A stretch of 64,000 nt of DNA from Adhaeribacter pallidiroseus (GTDB lineage Bacteria; Bacteroidota; Bacteroidia; Cytophagales; Hymenobacteraceae). The position numbers were made by a program, and so were the translations under genes. The notes below the pieces were generated by a model. The model did not search any database. It saw nothing but the letters and a program-made list of their open reading frames with translations, and was not told the origin of the DNA. The DNA is taken from positions 2,170,001-2,234,000 of the forward strand of contig NZ_QASA01000001.1 of NCBI RefSeq assembly GCF_003340495.1, in the 5' to 3' direction. Positions 54,512-63,533 of the stretch are shown here, piece after piece; the stretch's first letter is position 1, and every line of letters begins with the position of its first letter.

Positions 54512-54775
54512 TCAACGATCGGTGGGGCATGCATTCCATTTAACCGGCTTGTTGAAACCGGTTGATTTTGCAAGTGTTTTTACCGGACCGGAGCAAATTA
54601 AGGGAACTGAATTTGATTTTGCTGTACGCGCCAGCTTTGTTTTATTGCTTTGTACTACTGGTTTATCCGGCAGATCGGCGAAAGAAACCGTATTCACCAG
54701 AATAGAACCTTTTAGCGAAGAATTTCCGGTAAAAGCCAGCAGCAGAAAAGCCCCGGCAAGAACAATTTTTTTCAT
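54512..54775 (-). CDS. Small secreted protein of unknown function
   Basis: 87 residues with a textbook signal peptide (MKKIVLAGAFLLLAFTGNSS, cleavage about residue 20-25). The mature part is short, basic and contains two Cys (LICSGP and WNACPTDR) that could form a disulfide. No family recognised. A plus-strand frame on the same bases (54462-54851) has no signal or domain and is judged a shadow. Directly upstream in the other orientation lies the MMPL exporter. Confidence 0.6.
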   Translation of the reverse strand: MKKIVLAGAFLLLAFTGNSSLKGSILVNTVSFADLPDKPVVQSNKTKLARTAKSNSVPLICSGPVKTLAKSTGFNKPVKWNACPTDR

Positions 54776-54880
54776 GATAAAATCCGTTAAAAGACAAACA
54801 ATGAAGGTAAAATTCGGGTTATTACCTGAGAAAGGCGGTGCTTCTTTTTAGAAACGCCGGTGGATGCATCCTATTGTAAA

Positions 54881-57175
54881 ATGTTATATAAAAAAGTTAG
54901 TTATTTCGTACTTTTCTTTATTTTTTTATTTACCTGCCTTAGTTTATTTTTTATTTCCCGGCTGCAGTTTGATTATAACTTCGATCATTTTTTTCCGAAG
55001 CACGATCCGGATTTAAAATTTTACCTGGATTTTCGGGAAAAATTCGGCAACGATAACGATTATATCTTACTAGCCTTAGAAAACAACGCATCTATATTTG
55101 AACCAGTTTTTTTAAAAAAAATAGATTCGCTTACCCAGCAAATCAGTAAAATGCGGCACGTGGCGCAAGTGCTGTCGCCCACCACCATTAGTAGCCCCAT
55201 TATCGAATCTTTTGGTTTGTTTGAAGTACCTTACCTGCACGTAAACGAACCGCAACGGTACGCCCAGGATAGTTTGGCTATCTACCAATCCCCGGGTCTG
55301 GCAGGCACTATTTTCTCGACTAACGCCAAATCGGTATCGTTACTAATTCAAACTTCTCCGAACTTAACCAAATTACCCAGCGATACTTTACTGGCTTCCA
55401 TCCGCAAAAACGTACATGCGCTTGGTTTACCCCGGTATCACATTGCCGGCAAGGCGGTGGCGCAATCTATTTTCGTGGACCGCATGCAATACGAGCTGGT
55501 TTTGTTTATGTCCATTTCCATCGTAATGGTGATTATTTTTTTGTACATCACTTTCCGGACCTGGTGGGGCGTAGTGATGCCCTTGTTGGTTGTTTTAATT
55601 TCGATTTGCTGGTCGATGGGGATTATGGGGCTAACCGGTACTACCATTGATATCATGACCATGCTGCTCCCAACTATTATGTTCGTGGTGGGTATGTCGG
55701 ATTCGGTACATATTTTAACGCAGTACGTTACCGAAGTGGCTGAAGGTAAACCTAAAACCGAAGCCATTATTACTACCGTGAAAGACGTAGGGATGGCAAC
55801 TTTTATTACGGCCATAACCACGGCTATTGGTTTTCTCACGCTGCTTACCGCTGATATCGGGCCTATTCGCCATTTTGGGGTATATACCGGGGTAGCAGTA
55901 ATGGTGGCCTATGTGCTTTCCATGACCATGCTGCCCGCCATGATGCTGCTCATGCCTCTGCCTCCCCGCACCGCTCCCCGTAGAGAAGCATTAACCTGGC
56001 CTTTTTTACTCCGGCGCTTACTTTTATTTGTTTTCCGGAACCGTACCCGCTTATTAATCTCCAGCGTGGGCGTAGTAATTGGCGCTATATATTGTATTAG
56101 CCTGATCCGGATTGATGCGACGTTGCTGGATGACTTAGCCGATGATGATCCGGTAAAGCTAGACTTTCAGTACTTCGAAAAAAACTTTGCGGGCGTACGC
56201 CCCTTTGAACTGTATCTAAAAGCGGCGCCAACCCAAACGCTTTATAGTTTACCAGTGTTGCGGGAAATTGAAGAAATTGAGCATTACTTAAATCATAGTT
56301 ATGGGCTGAAATTTATTCTTTCGCCGGTAACCGTGGTTAAAACTTTAAACAAGGCGGTAAACGGTGGTTCCGAAACCGCTTATAAACTACCCGATACCGA
56401 AAAGCAATGGCACCAACTGCAAAAAAAATTAAAATTATTCCGGAAGAGGCCGGAACTCAACAGCTTGGTAAGCGCCGATTTAATTGAAGGTCGGCTGAGT
56501 GGCAAAATGGGGGATATTGGCAGCGCTAAAGCTACCCAATTAAACCATAAACTGCGGACGTTTATGCAGCAACAAACCAACCCGGCTTTACTGCAAACCC
56601 ACATTACCGGAAGTTCGGTGTTAATTGATAAAAATAACGACACGCTTACCCGCGATTTAATGGAAGGCTTACTGCTTGATATTCTTTTTATCGGAGCTAT
56701 TGTGGGAGTTATGTTCCGGTCTTTCAAGATGATTGTGATTACTTTGTTACCTAACATTTTACCTATCGTACTCATTGGCGCATTTATGGGCTTGGTGGGC
56801 ATTAACTTAAAAGTATCTACTTCTATTATTTTTACAATTGCTTTGGGTATAGCCATCGACGATACCATTCACTTCATCAGTAAACTAAAGCTGGAGTTAC
56901 TAACCGGCAAGCCTTTGTATTACGCCGTTAAAAGAACCTATATAACCACCGGCAAAGCAGTTATTATTACCTCTTGTATCTTAATGGCGGGCTTTTGCAC
57001 TTTAATCTTTTCCAATTTCGAAAGCACATTTTACGTAGGTTTACTCATTAGCCTTACTTTGCTTTTTGCCGTACTATCCGATTTATTATTGCTGCCCATT
57101 CTGGTAGTTTACTTTTTTAAACCTAACGTATCATCTAAAGGCAAAAAAGCCCCAAAACACATTCAAACGCATTAA
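54881..57175 (+). CDS. RND-superfamily (MMPL/HAE3-type) exporter
   Basis: 764 residues from ATG 54881 (frame opens earlier at GTG 54860; MLYKKVSYFVLFFIFLFTC gives the first membrane helix). Two halves, each a helix, a large periplasmic loop (RLQFDYNFDHFFPKHDPDLK; DATLLDDLADDDPVKLDFQY) and five membrane helices (VMVIIFLYITFRTW, IMTMLLPTIMFVVGMSDSVH, LTLLTADIGPIRHFGV; then LLLDILFIGAIVGVMF, LPIVLIGAFMGLVGI, IALGIAIDDTIHFISK). Twelve helices overall. Members of this class move lipids or hydrophobic compounds using the proton gradient; substrate unknown. No adaptor or outer-membrane factor gene adjoins. Confidence 0.9.
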   Translation: MLYKKVSYFVLFFIFLFTCLSLFFISRLQFDYNFDHFFPKHDPDLKFYLDFREKFGNDNDYILLALENNASIFEPVFLKKIDSLTQQISKMRHVAQVLSPTTISSPIIESFGLFEVPYLHVNEPQRYAQDSLAIYQSPGLAGTIFSTNAKSVSLLIQTSPNLTKLPSDTLLASIRKNVHALGLPRYHIAGKAVAQSIFVDRMQYELVLFMSISIVMVIIFLYITFRTWWGVVMPLLVVLISICWSMGIMGLTGTTIDIMTMLLPTIMFVVGMSDSVHILTQYVTEVAEGKPKTEAIITTVKDVGMATFITAITTAIGFLTLLTADIGPIRHFGVYTGVAVMVAYVLSMTMLPAMMLLMPLPPRTAPRREALTWPFLLRRLLLFVFRNRTRLLISSVGVVIGAIYCISLIRIDATLLDDLADDDPVKLDFQYFEKNFAGVRPFELYLKAAPTQTLYSLPVLREIEEIEHYLNHSYGLKFILSPVTVVKTLNKAVNGGSETAYKLPDTEKQWHQLQKKLKLFRKRPELNSLVSADLIEGRLSGKMGDIGSAKATQLNHKLRTFMQQQTNPALLQTHITGSSVLIDKNNDTLTRDLMEGLLLDILFIGAIVGVMFRSFKMIVITLLPNILPIVLIGAFMGLVGINLKVSTSIIFTIALGIAIDDTIHFISKLKLELLTGKPLYYAVKRTYITTGKAVIITSCILMAGFCTLIFSNFESTFYVGLLISLTLLFAVLSDLLLLPILVVYFFKPNVSSKGKKAPKHIQTH

Positions 57176-57398
57176 ATACCAGGTTTTCTGTGGGTAAATA
57201 GCACTTATATATTAAGAAGAATAACCGGCTAACATTTTTTTAAATTTTTTAACTTTTCAGGAGTTAAAACGGCATTTATAATTTTATAAAGGTGAATTCT
57301 TATACCATGTTTTAAAAAGCCATTTTTCAAAAGGAAAACTTTTTCTTTATCTTTCAAGTTAAACAGCCGCCCATTTTTGTTACTCGCTTCCAATACGT

Positions 57399-57956
57399 AT
57401 GCTTCGATTAACTTTCCTGATTTTATTTTTACTACTGGTCACTTTTTCCCGGGCTGCCCAACCCCAGGATAGTTTGCGCACCTTACTTACCCAGCGGGAG
57501 CAGCTCGTAAAAGATTATCAGTTTTATAATGCGCAAAACAGCAATTTTTGGGGTAAAAAATCTAAAAAAGATTTACTCCGGATTATTGATACCCTTAAAG
57601 AAATTATCCGGAAAGATTCGGAAATCATTAATACCATTAAAATCAGCACCCTCCGCAAAGCCGCTACGATTACCGTTGAGCAAAATAAAGTAGCCGAACA
57701 ATTTAAAGGCAACCAGTTAGCGGTAAGTAATACTATTTACGATCTAAGAACGCAAGTAGCCAATTTAGAAAATCTGCAAAAATCGCGGCAACGAAGAATT
57801 ACAGAACTTACCCACGTGGCAGAGCAAGAACAAAATAAACGAACCGATCGCGACAAAATAATTGGTTTGGCTGGTATGTTATTAATAGCCTTGCTGCTGT
57901 ACACATTGCATCTGCGCCGAAAACTAGCGCGCGTTGCTACTAAAAAACAACGGTAA
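57399..57956 (+). CDS. Coiled-coil membrane protein of unknown function
   Basis: 185 residues. A signal peptide (LRLTFLILFLLLVTFSRA), a helical domain with DSLRTLLTQREQLVKDYQFY, a coiled coil (about 105-150, DLRTQVANLENLQKSRQRRI), then one C-terminal membrane helix (IIGLAGMLLIALLLYTLHL, about 155-173) and a basic tail RRKLARVATKKQR. The double-anchored periplasmic coiled coil suggests a structural or scaffold role. No named family. Confidence 0.7.
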   Translation: MLRLTFLILFLLLVTFSRAAQPQDSLRTLLTQREQLVKDYQFYNAQNSNFWGKKSKKDLLRIIDTLKEIIRKDSEIINTIKISTLRKAATITVEQNKVAEQFKGNQLAVSNTIYDLRTQVANLENLQKSRQRRITELTHVAEQEQNKRTDRDKIIGLAGMLLIALLLYTLHLRRKLARVATKKQR

Positions 57957-58127
57957 ATCGCGGTTTAATAAAGAAGATCTATAAAAGAAAGGCTTGCACT
58001 ATCTAAAAACAAATTAACCGAAACTTTTTGCTTGTAAAATAGATTATATAGTATTGCATAAAGTGTTATTTTACTTACCTAAGTTGCTGATCCTAACAAA
58101 ATTAACGGCAGCCGTTTAAATAAATTA

Positions 58128-60089
58128 ATGATAGCTATTCCAGAAGAATTAAGGCGTACCCAAGCCTTACTCAAAATAGAACAAGAAGAAGACTTAAATC
58201 AATATAAGTTAAAAAGTACCCGTAGCCCTATCTCTGAACGTAAAGAAAATGGTTTATGCTGGTACCCGATTGTTATTACCAAAACCGAAATCGGCTTTGG
58301 CAGTAAAGTAGTGGTGGAGTTAGAACGTACCCAGGGCAAAGATCAATTACATTTATTCCAAACCGGAAAAGCAGCTCAAATTTTTTCGAATGCCACGGGA
58401 ACCCAGGGCCACGATGGCCAGGTACTAACCGGGGTTATAACCAGTCTGAAAAGAAACAAGCTGACCTTAGCTACTACTAAAGAAGATTTACCCGACTGGA
58501 TCGACGAAGGAAAATTAGGCATCGACCTGACTTTTGACGAAATGAGTTACCGCGAAATGGAAATTGCCCTGCGCAAGGTAATTGAAGCCGAAAAAAGCCG
58601 TTTGGCGCAACTTCGCGATATCATTTTGGGCCAGGAACCGGCCCGTTTTCGTGAAATTTTATTTTTTCAGCTTGTTCCGGAGTTAAACGAATCGCAGAAC
58701 CAGGCCGTAAAGAACATAGAACAAGCGCAGGATGTAGGTATTATCCACGGACCGCCGGGTACGGGTAAAACCACCACTTTGGTACAAGCTATTATGCGTA
58801 CTTTGCAAAGCGAACGCCGCTTACTGGTTTGTGCGCCCAGCAATACCGCCGTGGATTTACTCACCGAAAAACTGGCCGCTCAGGCTATTAACGTTATCCG
58901 AATTGGTAATCCGTCCAGGGTGTCGGATCTGCTGTTGGAACATACCCTGGATGCCCAGATTATGGCGCACCGCGACTACAAGGATATAAAGTTGCTGCGC
59001 AAAAATGCCGAGGAATATAAGGCCATGGCGTTTCAGTTTAAGCGTAAATTTGGCTGGGAAGAACGGGAGCAGCGCCGCTTAATGAAAGAAGAGAGCCGCC
59101 GGATGCTCGCCGAAGCCGAAAATCTGGAACGATATATCATTGACGACTTGCTCGACCGGGTGCAGGTAATTACCTGTACCCTGGTAGGCTCGGCCAACCG
59201 CGTCATCCGCCATTTATCCTACGACACGGTGTTTATCGACGAAGCAGCCCAAGCCTTGGAACCCGCTTGCTGGATTCCGATTACGCGTGCCAACCGGGTT
59301 ATTCTGGCGGGCGATCATTGCCAGTTACCTCCTACCATAAAATCTTTGGAAGCCGATAAGAAAGGTTTAAGTAAAACGTTGTTCGAAAAATGCATCGAGC
59401 GCCAATCCCGGGTAGCGGTTATGCTCAAAACGCAGTACCGCATGCACGAACACATCATGAATTTTTCGAATCAGCAATTTTATGGTGGCGAACTACTGGC
59501 ACACAATAGTGTGGCTGCCGCCGACTTAGAAGCTTTTCATGCGATTTTTGCGGGTAATCTGGCGGTGGAATTTATTGACACGGCCGGGTGCGGGTACTCC
59601 GAAAAAGCATTTTCGGAAAGTTCCAGTGTGGCTAACCCCGAAGAAGCAGATTTATTATTGCAGCATATTCAGCATTTGTTAAAAGATTATGACGTGGCGC
59701 AAATGCCGGAACATGCCTTAAAAATAGGGATTATTTCGCCGTACCGCGCCCAAATTAATTATCTGAAGGACGAGATTGAACACCAACCCCCACTGGCCGA
59801 ATTGCAAAACCGCCGCTTATTAACGGTAGGTACCGTTGATTCTTTTCAAGGGCAGGAACGCGACATTATCTACATTAGTATGGTACGGAGTAATGATGCC
59901 GGCGAAATTGGTTTTCTGGCGGATATCCGGCGCATGAACGTAGCCATGACCCGCGCCCGCAAAAAGTTAGTAATCGTAGGCGACAGCGCTACTTTAACGC
60001 GCCATCCTTTTTACAATAGTTTTTTAACGTATACCGAAAGCATTGGGGCCTATAAAAGTGCCTGGGAACTCACCCATATTTCAGAATAA
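58128..60089 (+). CDS. UPF1-like (SF1B, IGHMBP2-type) DNA/RNA helicase
   Basis: 653 residues. N-terminal OB-like barrel (about 45-150; GFGSKVVVELERTQG). Motif I GPPGTGKTTTLVQA (about 205-218), motif Ia ERRLLVCAPSNTAVDLLTEK, motif II VFIDEAAQALEPA (about 368), III ILAGDHCQLPP, IV MLKTQYRMHEHIMNF, V VGTVDSFQGQERDIIYISMV (about 570), VI RRMNVAMTRARKKL (about 603). The set is that of the Upf1/IGHMBP2/SMUBP group, 5'-3' unwinding. Bacterial members have no settled role. Single gene with its own 170-base leader. Confidence 0.95.
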   Translation: MIAIPEELRRTQALLKIEQEEDLNQYKLKSTRSPISERKENGLCWYPIVITKTEIGFGSKVVVELERTQGKDQLHLFQTGKAAQIFSNATGTQGHDGQVLTGVITSLKRNKLTLATTKEDLPDWIDEGKLGIDLTFDEMSYREMEIALRKVIEAEKSRLAQLRDIILGQEPARFREILFFQLVPELNESQNQAVKNIEQAQDVGIIHGPPGTGKTTTLVQAIMRTLQSERRLLVCAPSNTAVDLLTEKLAAQAINVIRIGNPSRVSDLLLEHTLDAQIMAHRDYKDIKLLRKNAEEYKAMAFQFKRKFGWEEREQRRLMKEESRRMLAEAENLERYIIDDLLDRVQVITCTLVGSANRVIRHLSYDTVFIDEAAQALEPACWIPITRANRVILAGDHCQLPPTIKSLEADKKGLSKTLFEKCIERQSRVAVMLKTQYRMHEHIMNFSNQQFYGGELLAHNSVAAADLEAFHAIFAGNLAVEFIDTAGCGYSEKAFSESSSVANPEEADLLLQHIQHLLKDYDVAQMPEHALKIGIISPYRAQINYLKDEIEHQPPLAELQNRRLLTVGTVDSFQGQERDIIYISMVRSNDAGEIGFLADIRRMNVAMTRARKKLVIVGDSATLTRHPFYNSFLTYTESIGAYKSAWELTHISE

Positions 60090-60130
60090 CCGTATACCGA
60101 AAATAAAACAAGTAAAAGGAGATATATTCT

Positions 60131-60138
60131 TACCTTTG
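60131..60138 (+). promoter_or_regulatory. -7 box TACCTTTG before the SlyD-like gene
   Basis: Perfect TAnnTTTG 24 bases before the ATG, so a short leader of about ten to fifteen bases is implied. No TTG at -33 spacing was found. Confidence 0.4.
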
Positions 60139-60162
60139 CCCACTTAAATCAAAAAGACTGTT

Positions 60163-60675
60163 ATGAAGATCAGCAATAATACGGTGGTGTCCCTCACCTA
60201 TGACTTAAGCGTAATAGATGAAAACGGCGAAAAGAGCCACGTAGAAACGGCCGGTGCGGATAATCCGATGGTTTTCCTGTACGGCGTTAGCGGGCTACCC
60301 GATAAGTTTGAAGAAAAATTGAACGGTCTGGAAGAAGGGACCAGTTTTTCTTTCGCTTTGGAATCAGAAGATGGGTACGGCGACTACGACGAAAATGCTT
60401 TGGTAAATATCCCCAAAAACGTTTTTGAAGTAGATGGTGCTATTCCGGATGGAATGCTGGAACCCGGCAACTTTATACCAATGGCCGACAGCGAAGGTAA
60501 CCAAATGCAAGGCCAAGTGGTAGAAGTAAGCCACGACGAGGTACAAATGGATTTTAATCATCCGTTAGCCGGCAAAACTATGCATTTTGATGGCAAAGTA
60601 GTTAGCGTTCGGGAAGCCACTAAAGAAGAACTAGCCCATGGTCACGTACATGGCGAGCATGGGCATCACCATTAA
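60163..60675 (+). CDS. FKBP-type peptidyl-prolyl isomerase, SlyD-like
   Basis: 170 residues. The FKBP core is split by an inserted flap domain, as in SlyD: N-terminal strands (NNTVVSLTYDLSVIDENGEK), LYGVSGLPDKFEEKLNGLEE with the Gly-rich isomerase core, DGYGDYDENALVNIPKNVFE inserted domain with VVEVSHDEVQMDFNHPLAGK, and back to the core. The His-rich tail (HGHVHGEHGHHH, about 159-170) is the metal-binding (nickel) tail of SlyD proteins. It folds proteins by Pro isomerisation and may deliver nickel. Single gene with terminator. Confidence 0.93.
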   Translation: MKISNNTVVSLTYDLSVIDENGEKSHVETAGADNPMVFLYGVSGLPDKFEEKLNGLEEGTSFSFALESEDGYGDYDENALVNIPKNVFEVDGAIPDGMLEPGNFIPMADSEGNQMQGQVVEVSHDEVQMDFNHPLAGKTMHFDGKVVSVREATKEELAHGHVHGEHGHHH

Positions 60676-60700
60676 AGTCAGGAAAATTTAAAATTTTACT

Positions 60701-60727
60701 AAGCGGGAGCCTATTCCCGCTTTTTTT
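60701..60727 (+). terminator. Terminator of the SlyD-like gene
   Basis: Stem AAGCGGGA (60701-60708) with TCCCGCTT (60715-60722), 6-base loop, then a run of T (60721-60727). Classic intrinsic terminator 25 bases past the stop. Confidence 0.9.
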
Positions 60728-60917
60728 ATGTCGTTATGTTTAATATCTAGCAACTTCCGATTGTTTTAAGCCTGCGTATTAATAACATAGCTGTAAACAT
60801 TTTACCCTTGCATTGTCGGCACTTTCCCCAGAAACTATTGGTAAGGTGATAACGCTACTCTGTTGGTTATAGCACTTGATAAGGTTTATAACCCTCAGTT
60901 AACAGAACATGATGGCA

Positions 60918-61541
60918 TTAGCTTGGCACTTGGTTAGCTTTGTTTGTTGCATGGCTTCCATCCAAATCCAGACTCTGTTTAACATATGTTTGCAAATCAG
61001 GGAAAAATTGATAAAAATCTTGCTGGTATTCCGGATAATGTAACTCCAGCGCCTGCGTAGCGGTGGCCATGTTGGAAACGAACGTACTGCGGCGGCTCAG
61101 ACCTTCCAGCGAAGATTTTATGCCGCTCACCTGTGCGTACCGGTATAACCAGTTATGCTTGATCATGTAAGGCAAGAAATACTGCACTTCTGTCGGCAGA
61201 TAAGTGGCGTATTTTTGCACGGTGGTGTATACGTATTCCGTAAAGTGGAGCAGCGGCATGGTTGCAAACTGGTTAAAATTGGCGGCCAGAAAATGGTCGT
61301 AAAACATATCGGTAATAACGCCGGCAAACTTCCCGTACTCAGGACGCAGCCTTTCTTTCGTTTGCTTTACTATGGCATGGGTATCGGTAAAGGTATCGAT
61401 GAGCCGGTGTAATTCAATGCCCTTCCGGATACCGACCGGATAAGCGTCTTTTTGCCGGCCTTTTACCGAGTCCGCAATAAAATTACCTACTAACAATTCT
61501 TCGTCGGATCCGGATAAATACGCGTGTGCTAGAAAATTCAA
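60918..61541 (-). CDS. Acyl carrier protein phosphodiesterase (AcpH-like)
   Basis: 207 residues, all-helical HD-like fold. Diagnostic N terminus MNFLAHAYLSGSDEELLVGN and FIADSVKGR, then GIELHRLIDTFTDTH, which carry the His/Asp metal ligands, and DMFYDHFLAANF. It removes the phosphopantetheine arm from acyl carrier protein. The C-terminal helices (LEGLSRRSTFVSNMATATQA) complete the fold. Located alone between convergent and divergent genes. Confidence 0.93.
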   Translation of the reverse strand: MNFLAHAYLSGSDEELLVGNFIADSVKGRQKDAYPVGIRKGIELHRLIDTFTDTHAIVKQTKERLRPEYGKFAGVITDMFYDHFLAANFNQFATMPLLHFTEYVYTTVQKYATYLPTEVQYFLPYMIKHNWLYRYAQVSGIKSSLEGLSRRSTFVSNMATATQALELHYPEYQQDFYQFFPDLQTYVKQSLDLDGSHATNKANQVPS

Positions 61542-61711
61542 ATTTTTTTAAATTTTACCTGCATTATAAACCAATTGCCAGCTAATTGGTTAAAGCTACA
61601 GAAATATATTTTAATCGGGCAGCGATCCGGTTAAAAGGTACTGCCGGAAGCGGAATAAGAACTTTTCGTTTTAGCAACCGTACTCAAACAAAAATCAAAC
61701 GGAATACAACT

Positions 61712-62206
61712 ATGGAAAATACGCCTAACCAGGACCTGGAAAAGCTCGTTACTTTAATTAAAGACATTAAAACGGCCATGTTTACCACTGCCGAGGTAGA
61801 TGGTACTTTGCGCAGCCGGCCCATGCGCACGCAAGAAGTAAAACCCGACGGCATCCTGTGGTTTTTTAATGCCGAAGATTCTGCCAAAACGCACGAAATT
61901 AAACAAGATCGCAACGTAAACGTGAGTTTTATGGACGATGGTAACAATACCTACGTTTCGGTTTCGGGTAAAGCCCGCCATGTAAAAGATAAAGCCAAAA
62001 TAGATGAACTGTGGCACGAACCTTTAAAGGCTTGGTTTCCGGAAGGCAAAGATGATCCGAATATTTCGCTAATTAAAGTTACCATTGATCAGGCCGAGTA
62101 TTGGGATGCTCCTTCTAGCACTTTGGTTCATTTATACGGCATGGTAAAAGCTACTTTAACCGGCGAACCAGCTCATCCGGGCGAAAATAAAAAGATCAGT
62201 TTGTAA
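61712..62206 (+). CDS. PNPOx-like fold protein (general stress protein 26 group)
   Basis: 164 residues from ATG 61712 (the frame opens at 61586 but the extra 42 residues are basic and not part of the family). A split-barrel flavin-binding fold: IKTAMFTTAEVDGTLRSRPM, LWFFNAEDSAKTHEI, VNVSFMDDGNNTYVSVSGKA, LWHEPLKAWFPEGKDDP, then ITIDQAEYWDAPSSTLVHLY-like segment (IKVTIDQAEYWDAPSS). These FMN or F420-type proteins are often stress-induced. Substrate unknown. Ends at a strong terminator. Confidence 0.92.
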   Translation: MENTPNQDLEKLVTLIKDIKTAMFTTAEVDGTLRSRPMRTQEVKPDGILWFFNAEDSAKTHEIKQDRNVNVSFMDDGNNTYVSVSGKARHVKDKAKIDELWHEPLKAWFPEGKDDPNISLIKVTIDQAEYWDAPSSTLVHLYGMVKATLTGEPAHPGENKKISL

Positions 62207-62221
62207 GTTTACCTATTATCG

Positions 62222-62248
62222 AAAGGGGCGTACAACGCCCCTTTTCTT
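62222..62248 (+). terminator. Terminator of the PNPOx-like gene
   Basis: 9-bp stem AAAGGGGCG (62222-62230) with CGCCCCTTT (62236-62244), 5-base loop, T tail. Confidence 0.9.
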
Positions 62249-62395
62249 GTAATTAAGTAAAAGGACAAATTAAAATAGGCATTCTTATGACAAAAATGCC
62301 AAGTGAAATGATTGATTATTAATTATGTATAACTTGTTTCGTCTTGATACGTGTGTCTTGTTACTTGTGTCCATTTACTGAAGTTTATTATCACC

Positions 62396-63115
62396 TTGCT
62401 CCCCTCTTACTCGCCTACGCCACTTACTACTTTAACTTTATTTGGTTTAATGCCCAAACGCGTTCGCTGGGGCCTAGCCCAAATGGGCACTTCACCACGC
62501 CAGTTGAAATTAGTACCGGGTATGCAATTTTTTAAATTATTGGGCAGCGGCCAAGGTCAGGTATTTTCTATAAAGCCTGATTTTAATCGTTATGGCTTAT
62601 TTGCTACCTGGCACTCCAAAGCAGCTGCCGATGATTTTTTTCAAAAATCGGAATTAATGCAGCTCTACCGCGAAAATTGCCAGGAAATCTGGACGGTGAA
62701 TCTGTTGCCGTACAAAGCACACGGTTTATGGGACGGCCTAAATCCTTTTACTACTTTAATTCCGGAACCTAACCCGCAACAACCTATTGCGGTTTTAACC
62801 CGGGCTGCCATTAACTGGCGATCTTTGCCTGCTTTCTGGAAAAACGGTACACTCACCAGCCAAGCTTTAGAGAAGGCTTCAGGAGTATTGGCCGCCATTG
62901 GTTTAGGCGAATTGCCTTTTGTGCGCCAGGCCACTTTTAGTATTTGGGAAAACCAGGCAGCCATGCAAACTTATGCTTACCAGAATCAGGCACATCGCTC
63001 CGTTATGCAGCGAACCCGCGCTGAAAAATGGTACAAGGAAGAGTTATTTGCCCGTTTTGCGGTGCTTTCCGCCGAAGGCACCTGGAACGGTATTAATCCC
63101 TTATCAAGAATATAA
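62396..63115 (+). CDS. CrtA-like (spheroidene monooxygenase family) protein
   Basis: About 239 residues from TTG 62396; the frame is open from GTG 62351, and the start is uncertain because no ATG precedes the family core. The core is recognisable: LTTLTLFG, RVRWGLAQMGTSPRQLKLVP, GMQFFKLLGSGQGQVFSIKP, YGLFATWHSKAAADDFFQ, LPYKAHGLWDGLNPF, IAVLTRAAINWRSLPAFW, ATFSIWENQAAMQTYAYQ, and AHRSVMQRTRAEKWYKEELF ending GTWNGINPL. The name-giving enzyme oxidises spheroidene in carotenoid synthesis, but this broader family occurs where that pathway is absent, and no crt gene lies here, so the reaction is unknown. A bidirectional terminator follows. Confidence 0.85.
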   Translation: MLPSYSPTPLTTLTLFGLMPKRVRWGLAQMGTSPRQLKLVPGMQFFKLLGSGQGQVFSIKPDFNRYGLFATWHSKAAADDFFQKSELMQLYRENCQEIWTVNLLPYKAHGLWDGLNPFTTLIPEPNPQQPIAVLTRAAINWRSLPAFWKNGTLTSQALEKASGVLAAIGLGELPFVRQATFSIWENQAAMQTYAYQNQAHRSVMQRTRAEKWYKEELFARFAVLSAEGTWNGINPLSRI

Positions 63116-63180
63116 ACGGTAAGCACTTTTACTTATAATTCTATTAACGCTAGGTACTAAATGGAATATGCTACAAACAA

Positions 63181-63213
63181 AAAAAGGTGAACTTACGGGT
63201 TCACCTTTTTTTG
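63181..63213. terminator. Bidirectional terminator between the CrtA-like gene and the SH3 gene
   Basis: Perfect 12-bp stem AAAAAGGTGAAC (63181-63192) and GTTCACCTTTTT (63199-63210), 6-base loop. A runs on the left and T on the right let it work both ways between convergent genes. Confidence 0.9.
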
Positions 63214-63233
63214 TTTCATTACGCTCTGCGTTC

Positions 63234-63533
63234 TTAGCGTTTCGCGATGGCTCTGGGTTCTGGTTTATCTTTTAAGTAAGTTAATTCAGAATGTAAAACA
63301 TAACCAACTTTATCGTTCACCTTCACCATTGTCCAATGAGTATTCCATTTGCGAATAAGTTCTACGCGGTCTTCGGTAGTAATCGTGTAAATGACGGGGG
63401 TAGATGTACCTGCTTGTTGAAACATTTTTACATTTTCGTTTTTAACCTGTACTACCATTACGGGCTTATTATCATGAGCCATAACGAAACCTAACTGAAT
63501 AAATAATACGAGAGAAAGAAGGAGCTTTTTCAT
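63234..63533 (-). CDS. Small secreted SH3-like domain protein
   Basis: 99 residues from ATG 63533 (frame opens at 63575, but MKKLLLSLVLFIQLGFVMA is a proper signal peptide). The mature part is one bacterial SH3-type domain: VKNENVKMFQQAGTSTPVIY, EDRVELIRKWNTHWTMVKVN and KVGYVLHSELTYL. These domains often bind cell-wall peptides or mediate binding; function unknown. It is followed by a convergent terminator and has about 400 bases of gene-free DNA upstream. Confidence 0.85.
   Translation of the reverse strand: MKKLLLSLVLFIQLGFVMAHDNKPVMVVQVKNENVKMFQQAGTSTPVIYTITTEDRVELIRKWNTHWTMVKVNDKVGYVLHSELTYLKDKPEPRAIAKR

Noticed and set aside
54462-54851. 129-codon plus-strand frame opposite the small secreted protein
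   Set aside because: It lacks a signal, domain or start context, whereas the opposite strand carries a clear signal peptide.
61586-61711. Upstream extension of the PNPOx-like protein
   Set aside because: Residues before ATG 61712 are basic and unlike the family, and the normal domain begins directly after the later ATG.
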